Part shown: in pieces, positions 1-12,936 of the stretch | Position numbering within the stretch: position 1 is the first letter of the stretch | Layout of the letters: each line of letters starts with the position of its first letter | DNA from: Hevea brasiliensis | Taxonomy: Eukaryota > Streptophyta > Magnoliopsida > Malpighiales > Euphorbiaceae | Reading direction: 5' to 3' | Length of the DNA stretch: 64,000 bases | Assembly (NCBI RefSeq): GCF_030052815.1 | Contig: NC_079505.1 | Location: forward strand, 77,275,054 to 77,339,053 | Program-made: the position numbers and the translations under genes | Notes under the pieces: model-generated | Told to the model about the DNA's origin: nothing | What the model saw: only the letters and a program-made list of their open reading frames with translations | The model's database searches: none

Positions 1-2700
1 TAAAATTAATTTTAAATTTTTTTAATACTCTTTCATTAATATATTTAAAAGCAAGGTCAAACAGCTTATGTTAATATGAAAACTTTTAACATTAAGTTGA
101 TTTTAATAATATTTAAATTGAAATTAATGGAGTTTTAAAAAAGCAAAACACATATATTTAATCCCAAACTTTCTTTTACGTTAACATTAAGTTCATATAC
201 ATTACGTTTTACATTTTATACCCTTAAACTTTTGAATTTATTGACACTGTGCCTTTTTTTAACTAAGAGTAAACAAAAATCCATTTCAACAAATGATAAA
301 CCATTTTCTCTCTTAAATAAATACACAAGTGGCAAAAAAAAGTCAAAAAGGAAAAAAAATTAGCTAAAAAACTATTTCTTCTTTCTGCAAAATTAGTCTT
401 CTCTTAATAAACCTTTACCCATTTGAAGAAACCAATAAGTAATTGGTGGTATCACAAATTAAAGCTCAATGAAAGTGCACAGATAGAGGAAGGTGTTGTC
501 ATTGGATATCTGGTTGAGTTGAGATATTTTTGCAGGAGACTTGCTAAGCTAATGACATCATGGTCAAATAGAAACCCAATTAAAAGGTTATGGGGTTGTT
601 CATTCTTGGTACACTAAATCCTTATGTATTAACCTAAAGTTGAAGTATAGTAATTGATTTTTGCAAGTGATTTGGGTAATTATTTTGGGAAATTGATTTA
701 GTTACTTATTTCGGATTTCACTATAGTGATCTCTTCAGGTGGCAAGATGAAACATTCAATAATTATCTTGCAATGATTATTAATAATTAAGATGAAAAGG
801 GATGTTACAGAGTTGAAGCATGAGCTAGAACAAATTAGTGATAATGGAGGATAAAGTAATGAAGTAACAAGTGTTGCCCTTGATGAGATTGAGTTCTTGA
901 AGGAGTTGAAGGCAAATGAATAAGAGTGCAAATCATGGAAGAGAGAAAGTGAAGGCAAGTCATGGTCTACCATTATAATAAAGAAACACACTTGACAAAA
1001 GCCAAGAAGCTGCTGCAAGAAGCCTCACGACCGAATTTTGTATGTCTTCTAACAATTGTTGACAGTACCAACTAAAGTTTTGGAGAAAATGATACTATTG
1101 CTCGATTGGCAAATTTCAAGTGAAATCGATATCTAATTTTTTTACAAATCTGGGTTTTCCTTATTTAGTTAGGGGAGAAAATCATCATAGAGAGATGTTG
1201 AATTATAATATATATATTTTTAAAAAATTTCTATGTATGTTTTTTAGATTTAGAGTAGGGTTGGCCACGGTTTGATTTCGAACCAGAACCGACTCAGTCA
1301 AAACAATACCCAAATCAGTCAAAATTGTAATCAACTTCAAACCAAATCGAAACTGTCTTTCTGTGGTTTGATTCAGGTTTATATTTTTTAGGAATCATAA
1401 GCCGACGATTTCAAACTAGATCAAATCAACAGTTTAGATACCAAAAAACGCAATAAATAGCTCACATCACTCCTAATTTATTTATATAAATCTCAAATTC
1501 TCAACACAATTATTCTCTACACTCTCTTGATTTCTCTTAAATTCTCTAAATAATTATTTTCTACATTCTTTTTAATTTTTAATACTCTCTTAATTTCTTT
1601 ACTTTATTATTTTATACACTTACTAAAATTTTCAATACTATCTCAATTACTCTATTATTATTCTATATCCCCAATAAAATTTCCTCTACTCTCTATTTTA
1701 AATTTTTTTCTTTTTTATTTTTTGTAATTATCAAATTTTATCATACCATTTTTAGAAAAAGAGCAAACAATATAATTGAAAAATTGGCCTCTTCTAAATT
1801 CTAAAAAGATAAATACGTAAAATTAAGTTTATGCACTTTTTTTATTTTTTTTAAAAAAATTTAATTTCATCTCTAATTTTTTAATCAAGTCAAAGTCTTT
1901 TCTTATTAAAGTTTTTTTAAAGAGAAATTGATTTTATGCTCTTTTTTCTTATTTTATTTTGATTAAAAGATTTCTAAGAAAAATTAAAATATTTTTATAA
2001 ATATAACTTAATTTTAAATTAATAAAATTTTCCTTTATGTTTTTTTTTTGGTCTAAACTACATTTAAATCACTTCTAAATTTCCCTCCAAACCGTCTTGA
2101 ACTGTCCTATTTTCAAACCTCCCTTTAAACTGTCTTAAACCAAGATTTGAATCAGAATCGACGATTCAAGACCCTTTTTTTAAATCATCTTATTAAGATT
2201 TGGATCAGATTCATAATTTTATTAAACTTAAATCGACATTTTAAAAATAATAATCGACGATTTTTTAATCGTAACCGCTTATAGTTTAGAGTTTTATAAT
2301 TTTTTATTTTTTATATTCTACAAGTGAATAGTATCTCTTTTAATTAAACTACTTTTCCATTTGAACTTATTGCACACCGTGAATGAACAATTCACAAAGT
2401 AATAAAAAAAGTTGTAATATCAATAAATTTAAAAGGTTAAGAGTTTAAAATATAAAATGCAAAAACATAGAGATTTAATGTTAACACGAAGCAAAAGTTG
2501 GCGTTAAATATGCGTTACTCCTTATTAAAAATAAATTAAAATTAAATAATGAAAAAACATGCAGACTGTCAGTGAAATTACCCATAATTTCATAGATTTT
2601 TAACTTTGGAAATTTTGTAAAGGCAAATTAACCTTCTTACGAATAAAAAACCTGCTAAAAAGAAAAGAATAAATCGAGTTGGTACCGACCATAGTGAGAA
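1..2700. other. AT-rich intergenic DNA left of the IST1-like gene
   Basis: No convincing gene is visible. The stretch is very AT-rich, with pyrimidine-rich runs at 1490-1720. A patch at 1256-1460 reads like the end of an old hAT-type element (GGGTTGGCCACGG followed by repeated AACC/GGTT words), but I could not find a matching inverted end. The last few hundred bases should hold the promoter and leader of the gene starting at 2766; I see no clear TATA box. Confidence 0.5.
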
Positions 2701-2765
2701 TCGATTAGAGAAAAGGGAAAATTTCCCGGTGATTACCAGAGACTGTCCTCTCAGTTCAAACATCA

Positions 2766-4896
2766 ATGTCACTCTTAAATCAACTTTTCAACAGAGGCGT
2801 TTTTGGTGCTAAATGGTTTATTCATCTGTCTCTCTTTCTCTGCTCTTTTCTATTTTGCTTACAGTTTTATTTCTTCACTTATGCTGTTGATGATAATTAT
2901 TTGATTCGAGTCTTAATTTCTTTCTTTCACTTTCGAAATTACGATTAGTCAACCTATGCTGCGCAATGTAACAATCAATTTTTGTGAATTTGTGGGTTTA
3001 GTGTTGTATGGGAATTCTCTTTTTTATGCGATGATGCCCATATATAGATTTTGTTTTATGGTTTCCTCTCAACTCAAATTTTAATAGCAGAATTATTTTT
3101 CGTTCACTTTTTCTGTGTAATTGTGGTTGCTCTAGTCAAATTATCTTTGTTTTCGAGCTTTGAAATTGATTAACTGCATTATGGGTTCTTCTATTTCTCC
3201 TGAAATCTGATAAACGGATTTTGCAGCAAAACATGCTTGACCTTGGCAATCTCACGCATCAAATTGCTGCAAAATAAAAGAGATTTGCAGCTCAAACAGA
3301 TGCGCAAGGAAATTGCGCAATTTTTGCAGGCTGGCCAAGAAGCAATAGCTCGAATTCGGGTATAATTTCAGTTTTGATAATAACTATTGAACTGTTTAAT
3401 CAGGATTTTTTTTTTTTCAAATGCTGGTCGCTTTCTCAGTTGGATTCCCTACCGCCCCTCTTTTGTGTACTTTTCTTTTCTTTATTAGGTGGAGCATGTG
3501 ATTAGAGAACAAAACATATGGGCTGCTTATGAGATATTGGAGCTGTTCTGTGAGTTTGTTCTTGCACGTGTTCCAATTCTTGATAGTCAGAAGTAAGTAT
3601 ATGAACCACAATGATTTATTTCTTTGTTGAAGATAACTTTTGATACACTATTGTCTTTCTTGACAACAGAAGCAGTGTAGAATTTGTGCATCACAGTTGT
3701 TCTATACAGATTTGGAGTTTAAACTTATGTTTTTCAATAATTTCCATGAGAAATGACCTAAAGGCATTTTGGTCTTACATTATTGCCAACGCTGATGATA
3801 CCTGTTGTTTTATTAGAACTCTAATATGTAAAATTCTCCCCAATGCTTTTAAGAAAATGTTTTTCCACATATTGGTGAAAGCATTAATGAGTTTTAATGC
3901 AACAACAATGATGAATTTAGTGAACTGGTCATATGAACATTCCCCAAACCCTTTTCTTCTCCCTCTGCTTCAGAGAACCAAGTGAATACAGATGAACTGG
4001 TGAGGCCTAGAAAGTTTATTTGTCTGATCATATACAATCCTATGTAATGATTGCATTTAAATAACAATTTCGATGAAGCTGTCACCTATGAAGCCTCCAT
4101 GCGTTGAACAAAATTTGTGGCTGTAACTGGAAGTTGCATCAAGTTGCTTGCCTAGAATTGCCTTGCTGATGCCTACCATATGTTACATATAGGATCCAAA
4201 TTAGTTGCATACCCTTTTTAATTAATTCATTAAAGGACAATCTTTTGGACTTCTTATAATGTACTGATTTAGCTAGATGCAATGCGAGATATGTTGTGCT
4301 TATAGCAGGGTGTAGTCTTCCAATGCTTCTTTTGTCTGCATTGGTTGAGGTTGAATATTTATGATTTTAAGTAACTAAAATATCTTATTCCTTGAAATAT
4401 TGGTTTGTGCACAGGAGATTGATAGACTATGTTTCATTAATCAGAGTATTTGTTTTGCTTTTTGGATAAGTACCTGGTTACTGTCACTTCAGTACAAAAT
4501 GACTTTAAGTAAGTGAACTAAGTCCAAGATATTTCTGGATCTTCCAATTAGAGATAGAAGAGAGTTCTCCCTTCATATTTGGGAGTTAAAACTCTACCAC
4601 AAATTAAGCATTTAGCTTTATTCCTTAGTTTAGAAAAGACTAAAAAAAATATAATCTTTCATCACTTTTTTTTTTGCGATTCAGTTTTTATTTTATGGTT
4701 GTTTCCAGTTGGTTTGTAACTTTGTGTTTTTGGTTGTTGATATATTGGTTTTAATAAAAAAAATTAAAGCATGACTACTTATCTGATTTCTAAAATACAT
4801 AGTTGTTCACTTATGTGTGTGTCTATAGATGTGCATACATGTGTGAAATATTGTTTTGGTTGTTGATTTTCAAATGTAGTCTAAACAAACTTGTAC

Positions 4897-4935
<39 letters not shown>

Positions 4936-7900
4936 CCCTCCCCACTATTTTTATTTTTATCTTTTGGGGTTGAGGGTAGGGAGAGGGAGGAATGAGAGTA
5001 GTTCAAATCGTTGACTGCCTGCCAATATTATTGGCTTTGAGGAACTTCCTCTTTTTGTATATGATCTTATTACAAGATGTAATAAGCTAGTTTTAATGCC
5101 TAAACTTTAATTTGTATCATGTTATGATTTATGAAAATTTTGATTAGGAGCTTAAATAGGCCGTGACAGTTGAGTCTTAAATTTGTGCTTCTATCTGGGT
5201 TAGAAAGTTTTGATTTTTGTATTTATCCTTGGTTATAGGAGCAAGGGTATTTTATTTTATTTTATTTTATCTTTTTTCTGTGATGGGCTAACCTGTAGTG
5301 CTTTGAGTCTTATTTGAGTATTATTTTTAGTGGCTTTTTTTTTTAGTTCTAAAAGTTGTTTGGCATCTTATCTTTTTAGTTTCCTCCTTGGAGTCTAAAT
5401 TCTTGTAATATACTAGCAAACTTAAATATATTTATTTATTTATTATATATTGTTGTATATATTGATATAGTCTCTTTAATTAAGTAGGAATAATTATTTT
5501 TGGAACTTCTTTCTTGTAATTGGGCTCTCTTTGGAGATTGTATGGTGCAATTCTAATCCCACATGTAATAACTAACACTAGCAGGATCATAGGTATAATT
5601 TGGATGGGGTTCTGAAGGTGCAATAAAAAATTTCCTTCTTTTCTTTAAATTTTCAAACAACCAAGTTTTCTATTTGGGTTTCAAATTCATTATTAATTTC
5701 TACAATTTTTCTATTGAATATCCTTACAGATTCCACTATCAATTAGCATCCAGAGAACTCTATATTCCCAAAATATTATTCATGGTACCAACCTGAATTA
5801 TACATTTACAGACACTAGTGCCCTGCATAATGTCCTTCACTTTTAGTGCTCAAATAACTTTAAATGCTAATCCTAATCCTTAATTTTGGTGGCTTTCCTA
5901 CATCAAAATTCTTGTTTTGTTATATTTTTAAGTTGTTAGCCTCTTGCACTGAGTTTCATAATTGTTGAGATGAAGTGGACACTAGCATCCAGTGCATGAG
6001 CAAGTGGAAATGTTCTTTCATATATTACCTTAAATTTCTAATTGCAAATGATTCAGATTGGTGCATCTGGTATATGTTGGGCTTACAGTTTTTTTTGACA
6101 GCAGGCTATGTGGATTGTGGTGCCTATGTTGCTAGAGTTTGGGGCTTTAATTCATGTGTCATAATTTGTTATATGGTTAGGAATAAGGTTTATTTAAGGA
6201 ATATTTCCCTCTATTTTTTTTTGTTCCATTAATGCCATGTGTTATAATGGCTTCCTGAAGTTAATAAAAAGCTAGATGGTTGCATCATTCCTGCTTAAGA
6301 ATAAGATGCTTAATTACTGTTTTTAATATCTCAGAGGAGGTTCTTTTGCAATGTCCCTCATGCAATGTCGGGTGACTTTGGCAAGAACAATATATTTTAG
6401 ATGGGAGACATTCTTGATGTTATTCAACTCTACACGCCACAACTTTCTAAACCATCCTTTTTATGTAATAGGGAATGTCCAGCTGAATTGCAAGAGGCTA
6501 TTGCGAGCATAATTTTTTCTGCTCCAAGATGTTCAGAAGTGCCAGATTTATTGCAGATCAAGAATTTGTTTTCTGCAAAATATGGGAAGGAATTTGTCAT
6601 GGCTGCTTCTGAGCTCCGTCCTGACTCTAGTGTCAACCGTGCAGTTAATTGGCTTTACCTTGTTTTGTTTTCTGCGTGTGATATTTATACTGAAGCTGCC
6701 ATAGAAACTATAATGTATGGGTGTATCTTATCTATTCTTTTATTTCTGTTTGTGCAGATCATTGAAAAGCTTTCAGTTAGTGCTCCATCAGCAGAGATAA
6801 GGCTTAAGGTTTTGAAGGAAATTGCGCAAGAATATAACTTGGAGTGGGATTCTTCCAACACAGAAGCTGAGCTTGGTAAAAAGCATGCAGATCTGCTGGT
6901 ACATTGGCAATTTAGTTTATACTTTTTTTCTTTTTTTGAGTTATGCTTAGCACACTGTTCACTTCAGATTTTTTTTTGGGGTTCATTTTTCATAATGGAT
7001 ACTCTTAATGATAGGGAAATCAGCAATCAACAGCATGATTATCTTCTTTATCATAATGTTGAATTGAAATCTAAAAATTCATTAGAAATTTCATTCGTAT
7101 TGGTAGTTTGACGTAGGTGATTACATTGAATTTCTGGTTTTCTAAAGATGAAGCATTTTTCTTTTTATCCTGGCTAACTGGCTTTTTTAAAGCTATCTTT
7201 CATACTAAATACTTATGCCTATCCCACCTGTCTATATTGCTGCTTTACATTTCTCAAATACTGCAGAAATGTGGGTCTCATAGGATATATTGTGTATTCA
7301 ACTTAACAACTAACAAGGTTCTAAGTCTCACTAATTTGGACAGAATTTGAATCTTTCTTTCGTTCTTTCTTCTTTTTCTTCTTTTTGCAATTAGCCTGTT
7401 GACTTGGGATGGTGTGCCACGTGCAATGGCAAAATTGCTTAACTGTGACTTAAGAGGTCACAAATTCAAGTCACAGAAGTACCCTGGAAAGGGATATCTG
7501 TGAGAAATCTTGCATCTTGGGACAGTATTTTGTGCCTATTGACTTGGGATGTTGTATGTGATACTTGTTGCAACTGGCAGATATCAGTCTGTTATTGTTA
7601 TTATTATTAAGCCGTGTGAAGTTTTTTAATAGTTTCCACTATACAAAATTATGTGAAATGTTATATGGTAGATTCAGAAATATTAGTATTCAGTACATTA
7701 TGAGGCCCCACTTAGAAAGAATTACAAACTGGCAATTATGAAAAGAATATTATTATTGTATATATAGATTATAGACCAAATGGATTCAACATACCTTTCT
7801 TGGCTGATATGATGCTCATTCAAGATTGTGGAATAAGCACGCTAGCTAAATCACATCTTTGAGCTTGGTGAATTTGTAGACATTAGTGACACTTTTAGTT

Positions 7901-8345
7901 GGATTTTATTGTTGTCTATTCTGTGATAAAGATTTGAATTATGCCTTTTTATGCTATCTAGGCTGGATCAAAGCAAATCGTAGCTGAAGCTGCACTTTCT
8001 CAATCTCCCATGAAACTGAGTTCTCCTAAACCTTCATCTTCCCATGGGGCAAGCCCTATTGCGAATACAGATAGCAAGCAAGGATCTCTTTATCTTCAGC
8101 CTCCTAGCCCCATGAGTAACATGCTGGTGGTGGATGCTAATGAAATTGAACCAACATTCAGAAACCATTCTGCAGTCTCGGTTACTGATGCTAAAAGACA
8201 GACAACATCACCGTCTTCGGATGTCTTGGAGAGAGCTCGAGCAGCCATTGCCTCAGCAGAGCGAGCAACTGCAGCTGCACGTGCTGCTGCCAAACTAGTA
8301 AATGTTGAATTTGGTTCATTGAAGCTAGAAGGGAAGTCATCATAA
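2766..8345 (+). CDS. IST1-like protein (ESCRT-III regulator), six exons
   Basis: Encodes a 327-residue protein of the IST1/Vps4-associated family, which binds CHMP1-type ESCRT-III subunits and the Vps4 ATPase during multivesicular-body sorting (family knowledge). Exons read in one frame: 2766-2815, 3227-3359, 3489-3592, 6472-6643, 6758-6898 and 7962-8345. Every junction is GT-AG and the codons join exactly. The conserved IST1 helical domain fills about residues 1-200, with landmarks KLLQNKRDLQLKQMRKEIAQ, QAGQEAIARIRVEHVIRE and ELFCEFVLARVP. The remaining ~127 residues are Ser/Pro-rich, ending in an Ala-rich helix (ERARAAIASAERATAAARAA) and a short acidic/basic tail. The start is the first ATG, giving MSLLNQLFNRG, a usual family N-terminus. 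Intron 3 is long (2.9 kb) and intron 5 carries a SINE. The exons show no damage, so the gene is probably functional. It is one of several plant IST1-like paralogues; which one cannot be told here. Confidence 0.93.
3593..6471 (+). other. Intron 3 of the IST1-like gene
   Basis: A 2.9-kb intron starting GTAAGTATAT and ending in AG at 6470-6471. It is T-rich, has a (CT)n microsatellite at 4897-4935 and carries no recognisable gene. Apparent short reading frames here (such as 3686-3985 and 5975-6232) lack any family signature. Confidence 0.75.
4897..4935. repeat. (CT)n microsatellite
   Basis: An almost pure CT run with one TTT interruption, within intron 3 of the IST1-like gene. Confidence 0.95.
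7412..7533 (+). mobile_element. tRNA-derived SINE in intron 5 of the IST1-like gene
   Basis: About 122 bp flanked by 18-bp direct repeats (7394-7411 and 7534-7551, one mismatch, shared core TTGACTTGGGATG), which look like a target-site duplication. The body has a tRNA-like head: a box-A-like stretch GTGCAATGGCAAAATTG and a box-B-like stretch AAATTCAAGTC. It ends in a T-rich tail. This is the layout of plant Pol III-derived SINEs. Orientation is inferred from the A/B box order. The mismatch and the decayed B box (AATTCAAGTC against GGTTCRANNC) suggest an old insertion. Confidence 0.7.
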
Positions 8346-8574
8346 TGCTTGGATGATCTTCAACCACGGTTCTTGTGATTGTAGTCTGATGCTACTCAAG
8401 ATCACAGAGAGGCAAGCAGAATTGAAACCAAAGGAACGATTATGTACATTACATGAAAAATTGTGGGGTGAAAATTGTAAATGCATCAAGAAGAATAACC
8501 CTGCGTTGTATCTATTCTGGTTTTGACTGCAATTATTTTCTTATGGTTAAGAATTGAAAATATCAGTTCTCTGC

Positions 8575-8580
8575 AATAAA
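8575..8580 (+). terminator. Candidate poly(A) signal of the IST1-like gene
   Basis: AATAAA 230 bp past the stop codon at 8343-8345, at a normal distance for a plant 3' UTR. Exact cleavage cannot be seen. Confidence 0.5.
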
Positions 8581-9013
8581 TTCGAGTTTTCTTCCTTGAA
8601 ACTTTTATTTGGAATGAGTATATATTAACCTGAGACTAGTGATGGTTGCAGCCAGTAGATTGTAATTAGATATATTTTTTTCGTTTTCACGCTGGGACAG
8701 AAATGAAAGAAATGGTTGATAATTACTGGAAAATCTTCTTAGATGTTCTTTTAACTGCACCAGAACCAACATCTTTTTTGGTTCAGATTACTCAAGTCAT
8801 TTCCTTAACTAAATAAACAATGTAATTAATCATTAGCAATTTGACAAGCAATCTTTTAATTAAAATCCCATAAATTAGGTTTCATTAGAGAAAAAAAAAA
8901 TAAAGAAGAAGAAAGAAAGAGCATGAATGATTGAATGTGAATAAAAGATGGATGTGTATACCATTCGTTCAAAACTATGATACCATTCGCTAATATGATT
9001 GACCTCGTTTCTC

Positions 9014-9044
9014 TAGGAAATAATGCAATATATAGGAAATAATG

Positions 9045-9085
<41 letters not shown>
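9014..9085. repeat. 19-bp tandem duplication followed by (TA)n
   Basis: TAGGAAATAATGCAATATA is present twice (9014-9032 and 9033-9051) and runs straight into a TA dinucleotide array ending at 9085. Confidence 0.9.
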
Positions 9086-9087
<2 letters not shown>

Positions 9088-11145
9088 TTTTGATGGCTAT
9101 TTAAAAAAAAAAGTGTCAGGTCACGTGCTCGTGCGGTGACGAAAACGTTTTTGTTGATATTTCTAAGGAACCCGACCTAGAAGCAGTCTAGAAAGCAGAG
9201 AGGCTTAACCCTAGCCGGGTCATATCATTTCTTAGTAAAAAGCACGAGCACATACATTACATGCACAAGTGTTTAGATACTTAGCACAGGCAAAGAATAG
9301 AGGAAGAGACAAATTTGCATTACTACAGAGATTAGAGATTAGAGAGAGAAATCAATCAGAGTCTTTAACAAAAGCATATATATGAATATGATATACCTCT
9401 CTCATGCAACTCCAACCCACATCTGTTTCAAAAAGACACAACACCTATGCATCAAACTCCCATAAAAAAACAAATCTGAAACAAACCAAGAATCGTACAC
9501 TAATATTCGCAGAGCAGAGGGTGATAAAGATGTATGTAGAGTTAGCAGGATGAGGAGATATTAATATGGACGTCACAATAAATAAAGAAGACCAATAAAG
9601 GAAAACCTGCATGCGTGGACGATGGTATTCCTCCCACAAGAGGGCATCATTTGAGATCTGCACTTAGAACCCGCTTTGATTTTCTACAAGTGATGGGTCG
9701 TTTTCCATTGTCTTGAATTTCGTTTTGGCATGGAGATGTTTCCATTGGTTGCTTCAACAGATGTTATACATGCCATGTATTGCTATCCATCTCCTCGATC
9801 TGTCAACTATATTGTCCTAAAAGTTCCATTTAAAAGTTTTTTTTTTTTGACTAAGACATCCATATTAAAGCTTATTAATAATAAAATGATAATTTTAATC
9901 ATTATAAATAATAAATAACTATTAAATTATTAAAAATAAGGATTAAAATAATTATGATATTTATAATTTTAAGCAAGAAAATTTTGCATATTAAAGTATA
10001 TAAATAAAATTAAATATTATTTTAATTATCAACTCTAATTTGTTATATTTTTTTAAAGAAATAATATAAGATATATGAAGATATATTAAAATAAATTATA
10101 ATATTTTACCAAATAATTAATCATTGGTAAATTATTTGAAGAAGAGAAAAGGAGGTAAGTGGCAATTGACCAAAGTGGCCAAAACCAAAAATAAAACAGA
10201 GATGTTGAATTATTTGAAAAGGGGTGGATGCTTCAAAGCCCAGCCAATTTCCGACGAGAATTCCACCCATACCAGGAAATTTTTCAGAGTAGTAGCAGCA
10301 GAAAACCCTCCTAAATTCCCATGTAGCTTCAATTAGAGTTGATTGTTGTCCCTTTCAACCATAGCACGAATTTAAAATAGGAAAGGAAAAAGCCCAACGA
10401 CTGTTCCCTTGATACTAACGGCTCGTTCGAATTATGGTTTCGAGTGATTTCATAACGTATGATATGCTTTCAATGTTTGTTTGAGAAGATCCTTCTTTAA
10501 TAAGGATGATTTTGGATCGTAAATTGATGGTTTTCTCACTATTCTTTTATCACAGCTTTTCAAATTATCAAATCGATCATTTAAGATGATTTAAAAATTT
10601 TTGATATTTCCATTTTATCTTTACACAATTTATAAAATTTCAATTAACCCTATTCTCTTGTGAAAATATTATATATTTATAAGGCATATTTACTGATTAA
10701 TTATAAAAATAAAATGTATCTTTAATTGTTATTATTTTGATAACATTATTTATAAATTAATACTTTATTTAAATAAATGTCTTTAAATTATTTATATATT
10801 TAAAATAGTAATAAAAGATATTTTAATAATTTTTTTATTTATTTTTCTATACTATGCCATATAACTAAATAAGAAAATTATTAAATCATTATGTACCATA
10901 CATCATTTCAAATACATTAACAATAAAAATCATACCATTCAATATAATATGATATTATACTATGTTGGATTATTTATTTATATCTGGATGTGGATTAGCA
11001 ATAATCAATTGTTAGGCTCATTGACATATTAAATAATAACATCAAATAATAAGTTTAGTAATTGATAGTTAATGTGATTGGATAAATCTGTAATGGGTCA
11101 GACTGTCCATAAGCCCACTAAAGAAAATGCCTAAACTCTCAGTCC

Positions 11146-11147
<2 letters not shown>

Positions 11148-11180
<33 letters not shown>
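11148..11180. repeat. (TA)n microsatellite
   Basis: A pure AT dinucleotide array. Confidence 0.95.
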
Positions 11181-11182
<2 letters not shown>

Positions 11183-11961
11183 TGATAATTTCATTTAATA
11201 TTAAATAAAATTTAGATAGAATTTGAATGCTGTAGATATTGGGAGTTGTGAACTTACCCTTTTGCTTTAGTTCTTGACTGTTTACAGAAAATCATAGATA
11301 CAAGCATATTTTTAAGTACACAAATTCTCTACTCATATAATCTATAGCGATTTAATTTATATTTATAACATACCATATATTAATAAACCATACTGCACTC
11401 AATCCAAACAAGGTGTAAAGGTTTTTCTAATGCCAGCGGCACCTTCCAAGTGTTCCCTTGCCTCCTCCAGCCACTATTAAACTCTCCCTTAACTTCCATC
11501 AAAGCCGGCAATCGATTAAATGAGAGAATCCCACCGCTGCCCATTTTGTCGTTTTAGCATTTCCAATCCTGTCGAGGGTAACCAGCAGCTTCTTCACCTT
11601 ATTTGAACCCTAAATAGCTTTCTTTAGCTATTGATTTCATCGCAAATTGAAATATGAGTGACAAATCAAAATTGGCGCAATATAGCCTATTGTTCTTACT
11701 TCACAAGCTGGATGTAAATTTCAACAGGAGGAAGGTTGCCATTGAGGTCGCCTAGACTTTTCCTTTTGTTGCCATCACCAACTAGTCAAAATTGCTATTT
11801 TTAACTTACTGATTGAAGGTTGACCTATTGACCTGCACTAAATATTTACTACCATGGCAAGGATTAGCAAGTTGTGTGAGAGTTTGATGATTCCTTACTT
11901 TAGTTGTGCAAAAAGTTTCCTGACCTGTATTTTGAAATTCCAGCAACTTGAAATTATAATC

Positions 11962-12936
11962 GGATAAATTATAAAGACAGTATCTCAACTTAAGATTATA
12001 TAATAGTAAATATCTAAATTTTAATTTATGACATAAAATTCTCTTATCTTTAATTTAAGTAATATAAAACTTTCTATGACTTTCAATAGCTGGTTTTTAA
12101 ATTATTTTTATTTACTTGACATTTTTCATATTAAAATATTAAATATTCTTTGTTAATCTAACACTTGTTAATTTAATTAATTAAAAATAATATTTTATAA
12201 TTAATTGATCTCAACTCACTCTCGAAAATTTAAATTGCACAAATCGACATTTTAATAACTCAAATTAATTTGATAAATGCCATGTAAGTATAAATAATTT
12301 AGAAACTAGCTACAGAAAGTAGTATAGTCAAAAGCGCGAAAAGCACAATGATAAATCACAAATTAGAGCACTTCTACATATGCTAAGTAAACGAAGGCTT
12401 TTTATGCTTAAAGCACAAAGGAACTAAAAAAAAGCACAAAGCCTCAACTTCAACGCCAACATTGGAAGATCTTGAGACTGATTAGATGAATATTTTGATG
12501 GAAATGAATCTTATTTTAGAGATGAAAATGAAAGTGTTGAGAATTTTGATGGGAAATGTAATAAAAATCTCTAAGTTATGACTATGAATTTGGATGTTAA
12601 AAAAATTTTGGATGTTTATGATTTCTTAAGGGTTTAAATTTTGTATAGAGAATTTTATTTTCTTTACATATTATATTAGTAGTTATGTTTTTTTTTAATA
12701 ATTTTACGCTTCCTTCAATGAAGCGATCACTTTTTTTTGCACTTTGTGTTTTAAGCAATAGAGTGATGCATCGCTTCAAGTGTATCTTATGCTTTTAATT
12801 ACCTTGACAAAAGTCACATGAGAGTTTTATGTTATTTAAATTAAAAATTAGGAATTTTATATTATAAATTAAAGTTTAAATATCTTATTATTAAATATAT
12901 ACTTCTAAGTTGAGGTATTGCCTATATAATTTACCC
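11962..12936. mobile_element. Long-TIR element, Mutator-like MITE type
   Basis: Two arms of about 125 bp face each other. The left arm (11962-12090) begins GGATAAATTATA; the right arm (about 12800-12936) ends TATAATTTACCC. They stay alignable over most of their length, for example ATCTCAACTT on the left and AAGTTGAGGT on the right. The centre includes a second small palindrome-rich segment with repeated AAGCGC/GCACTTTGTG-type words (about 12325-12790), perhaps an element inserted in an element. No transposase frame is present. No clear target-site duplication was found at the edges. Confidence 0.6.

Larger units (their letters stand above)
8600..11961. other. Intergenic region
   Basis: No gene is supported. 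It contains an imperfect hairpin (9125-9251), (TA)n runs, and two less AT-rich islands: 10120-10440, with a frame of 70 codons of no recognised family, and 11415-11760. The rest is AT-rich. Confidence 0.5.

Noticed and set aside
790..1020. Possible coiled-coil coding remnant (words like ELKHELEQ and EIEFLKELKANE)
   Set aside because: Two stops within 80 codons, no family I can name and no splice sites to rescue it. The charged repeats could be chance in AG-rich DNA.
1253..2300. Possible hAT-type element starting at TAGGGTTGGCCACGG-like sequence
   Set aside because: No matching inverted right end and no target duplication could be found.
6401..7111. A long single reading frame of 236 codons
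   Set aside because: It is exons 4 and 5 of the IST1-like gene plus read-through of introns, not a separate gene.
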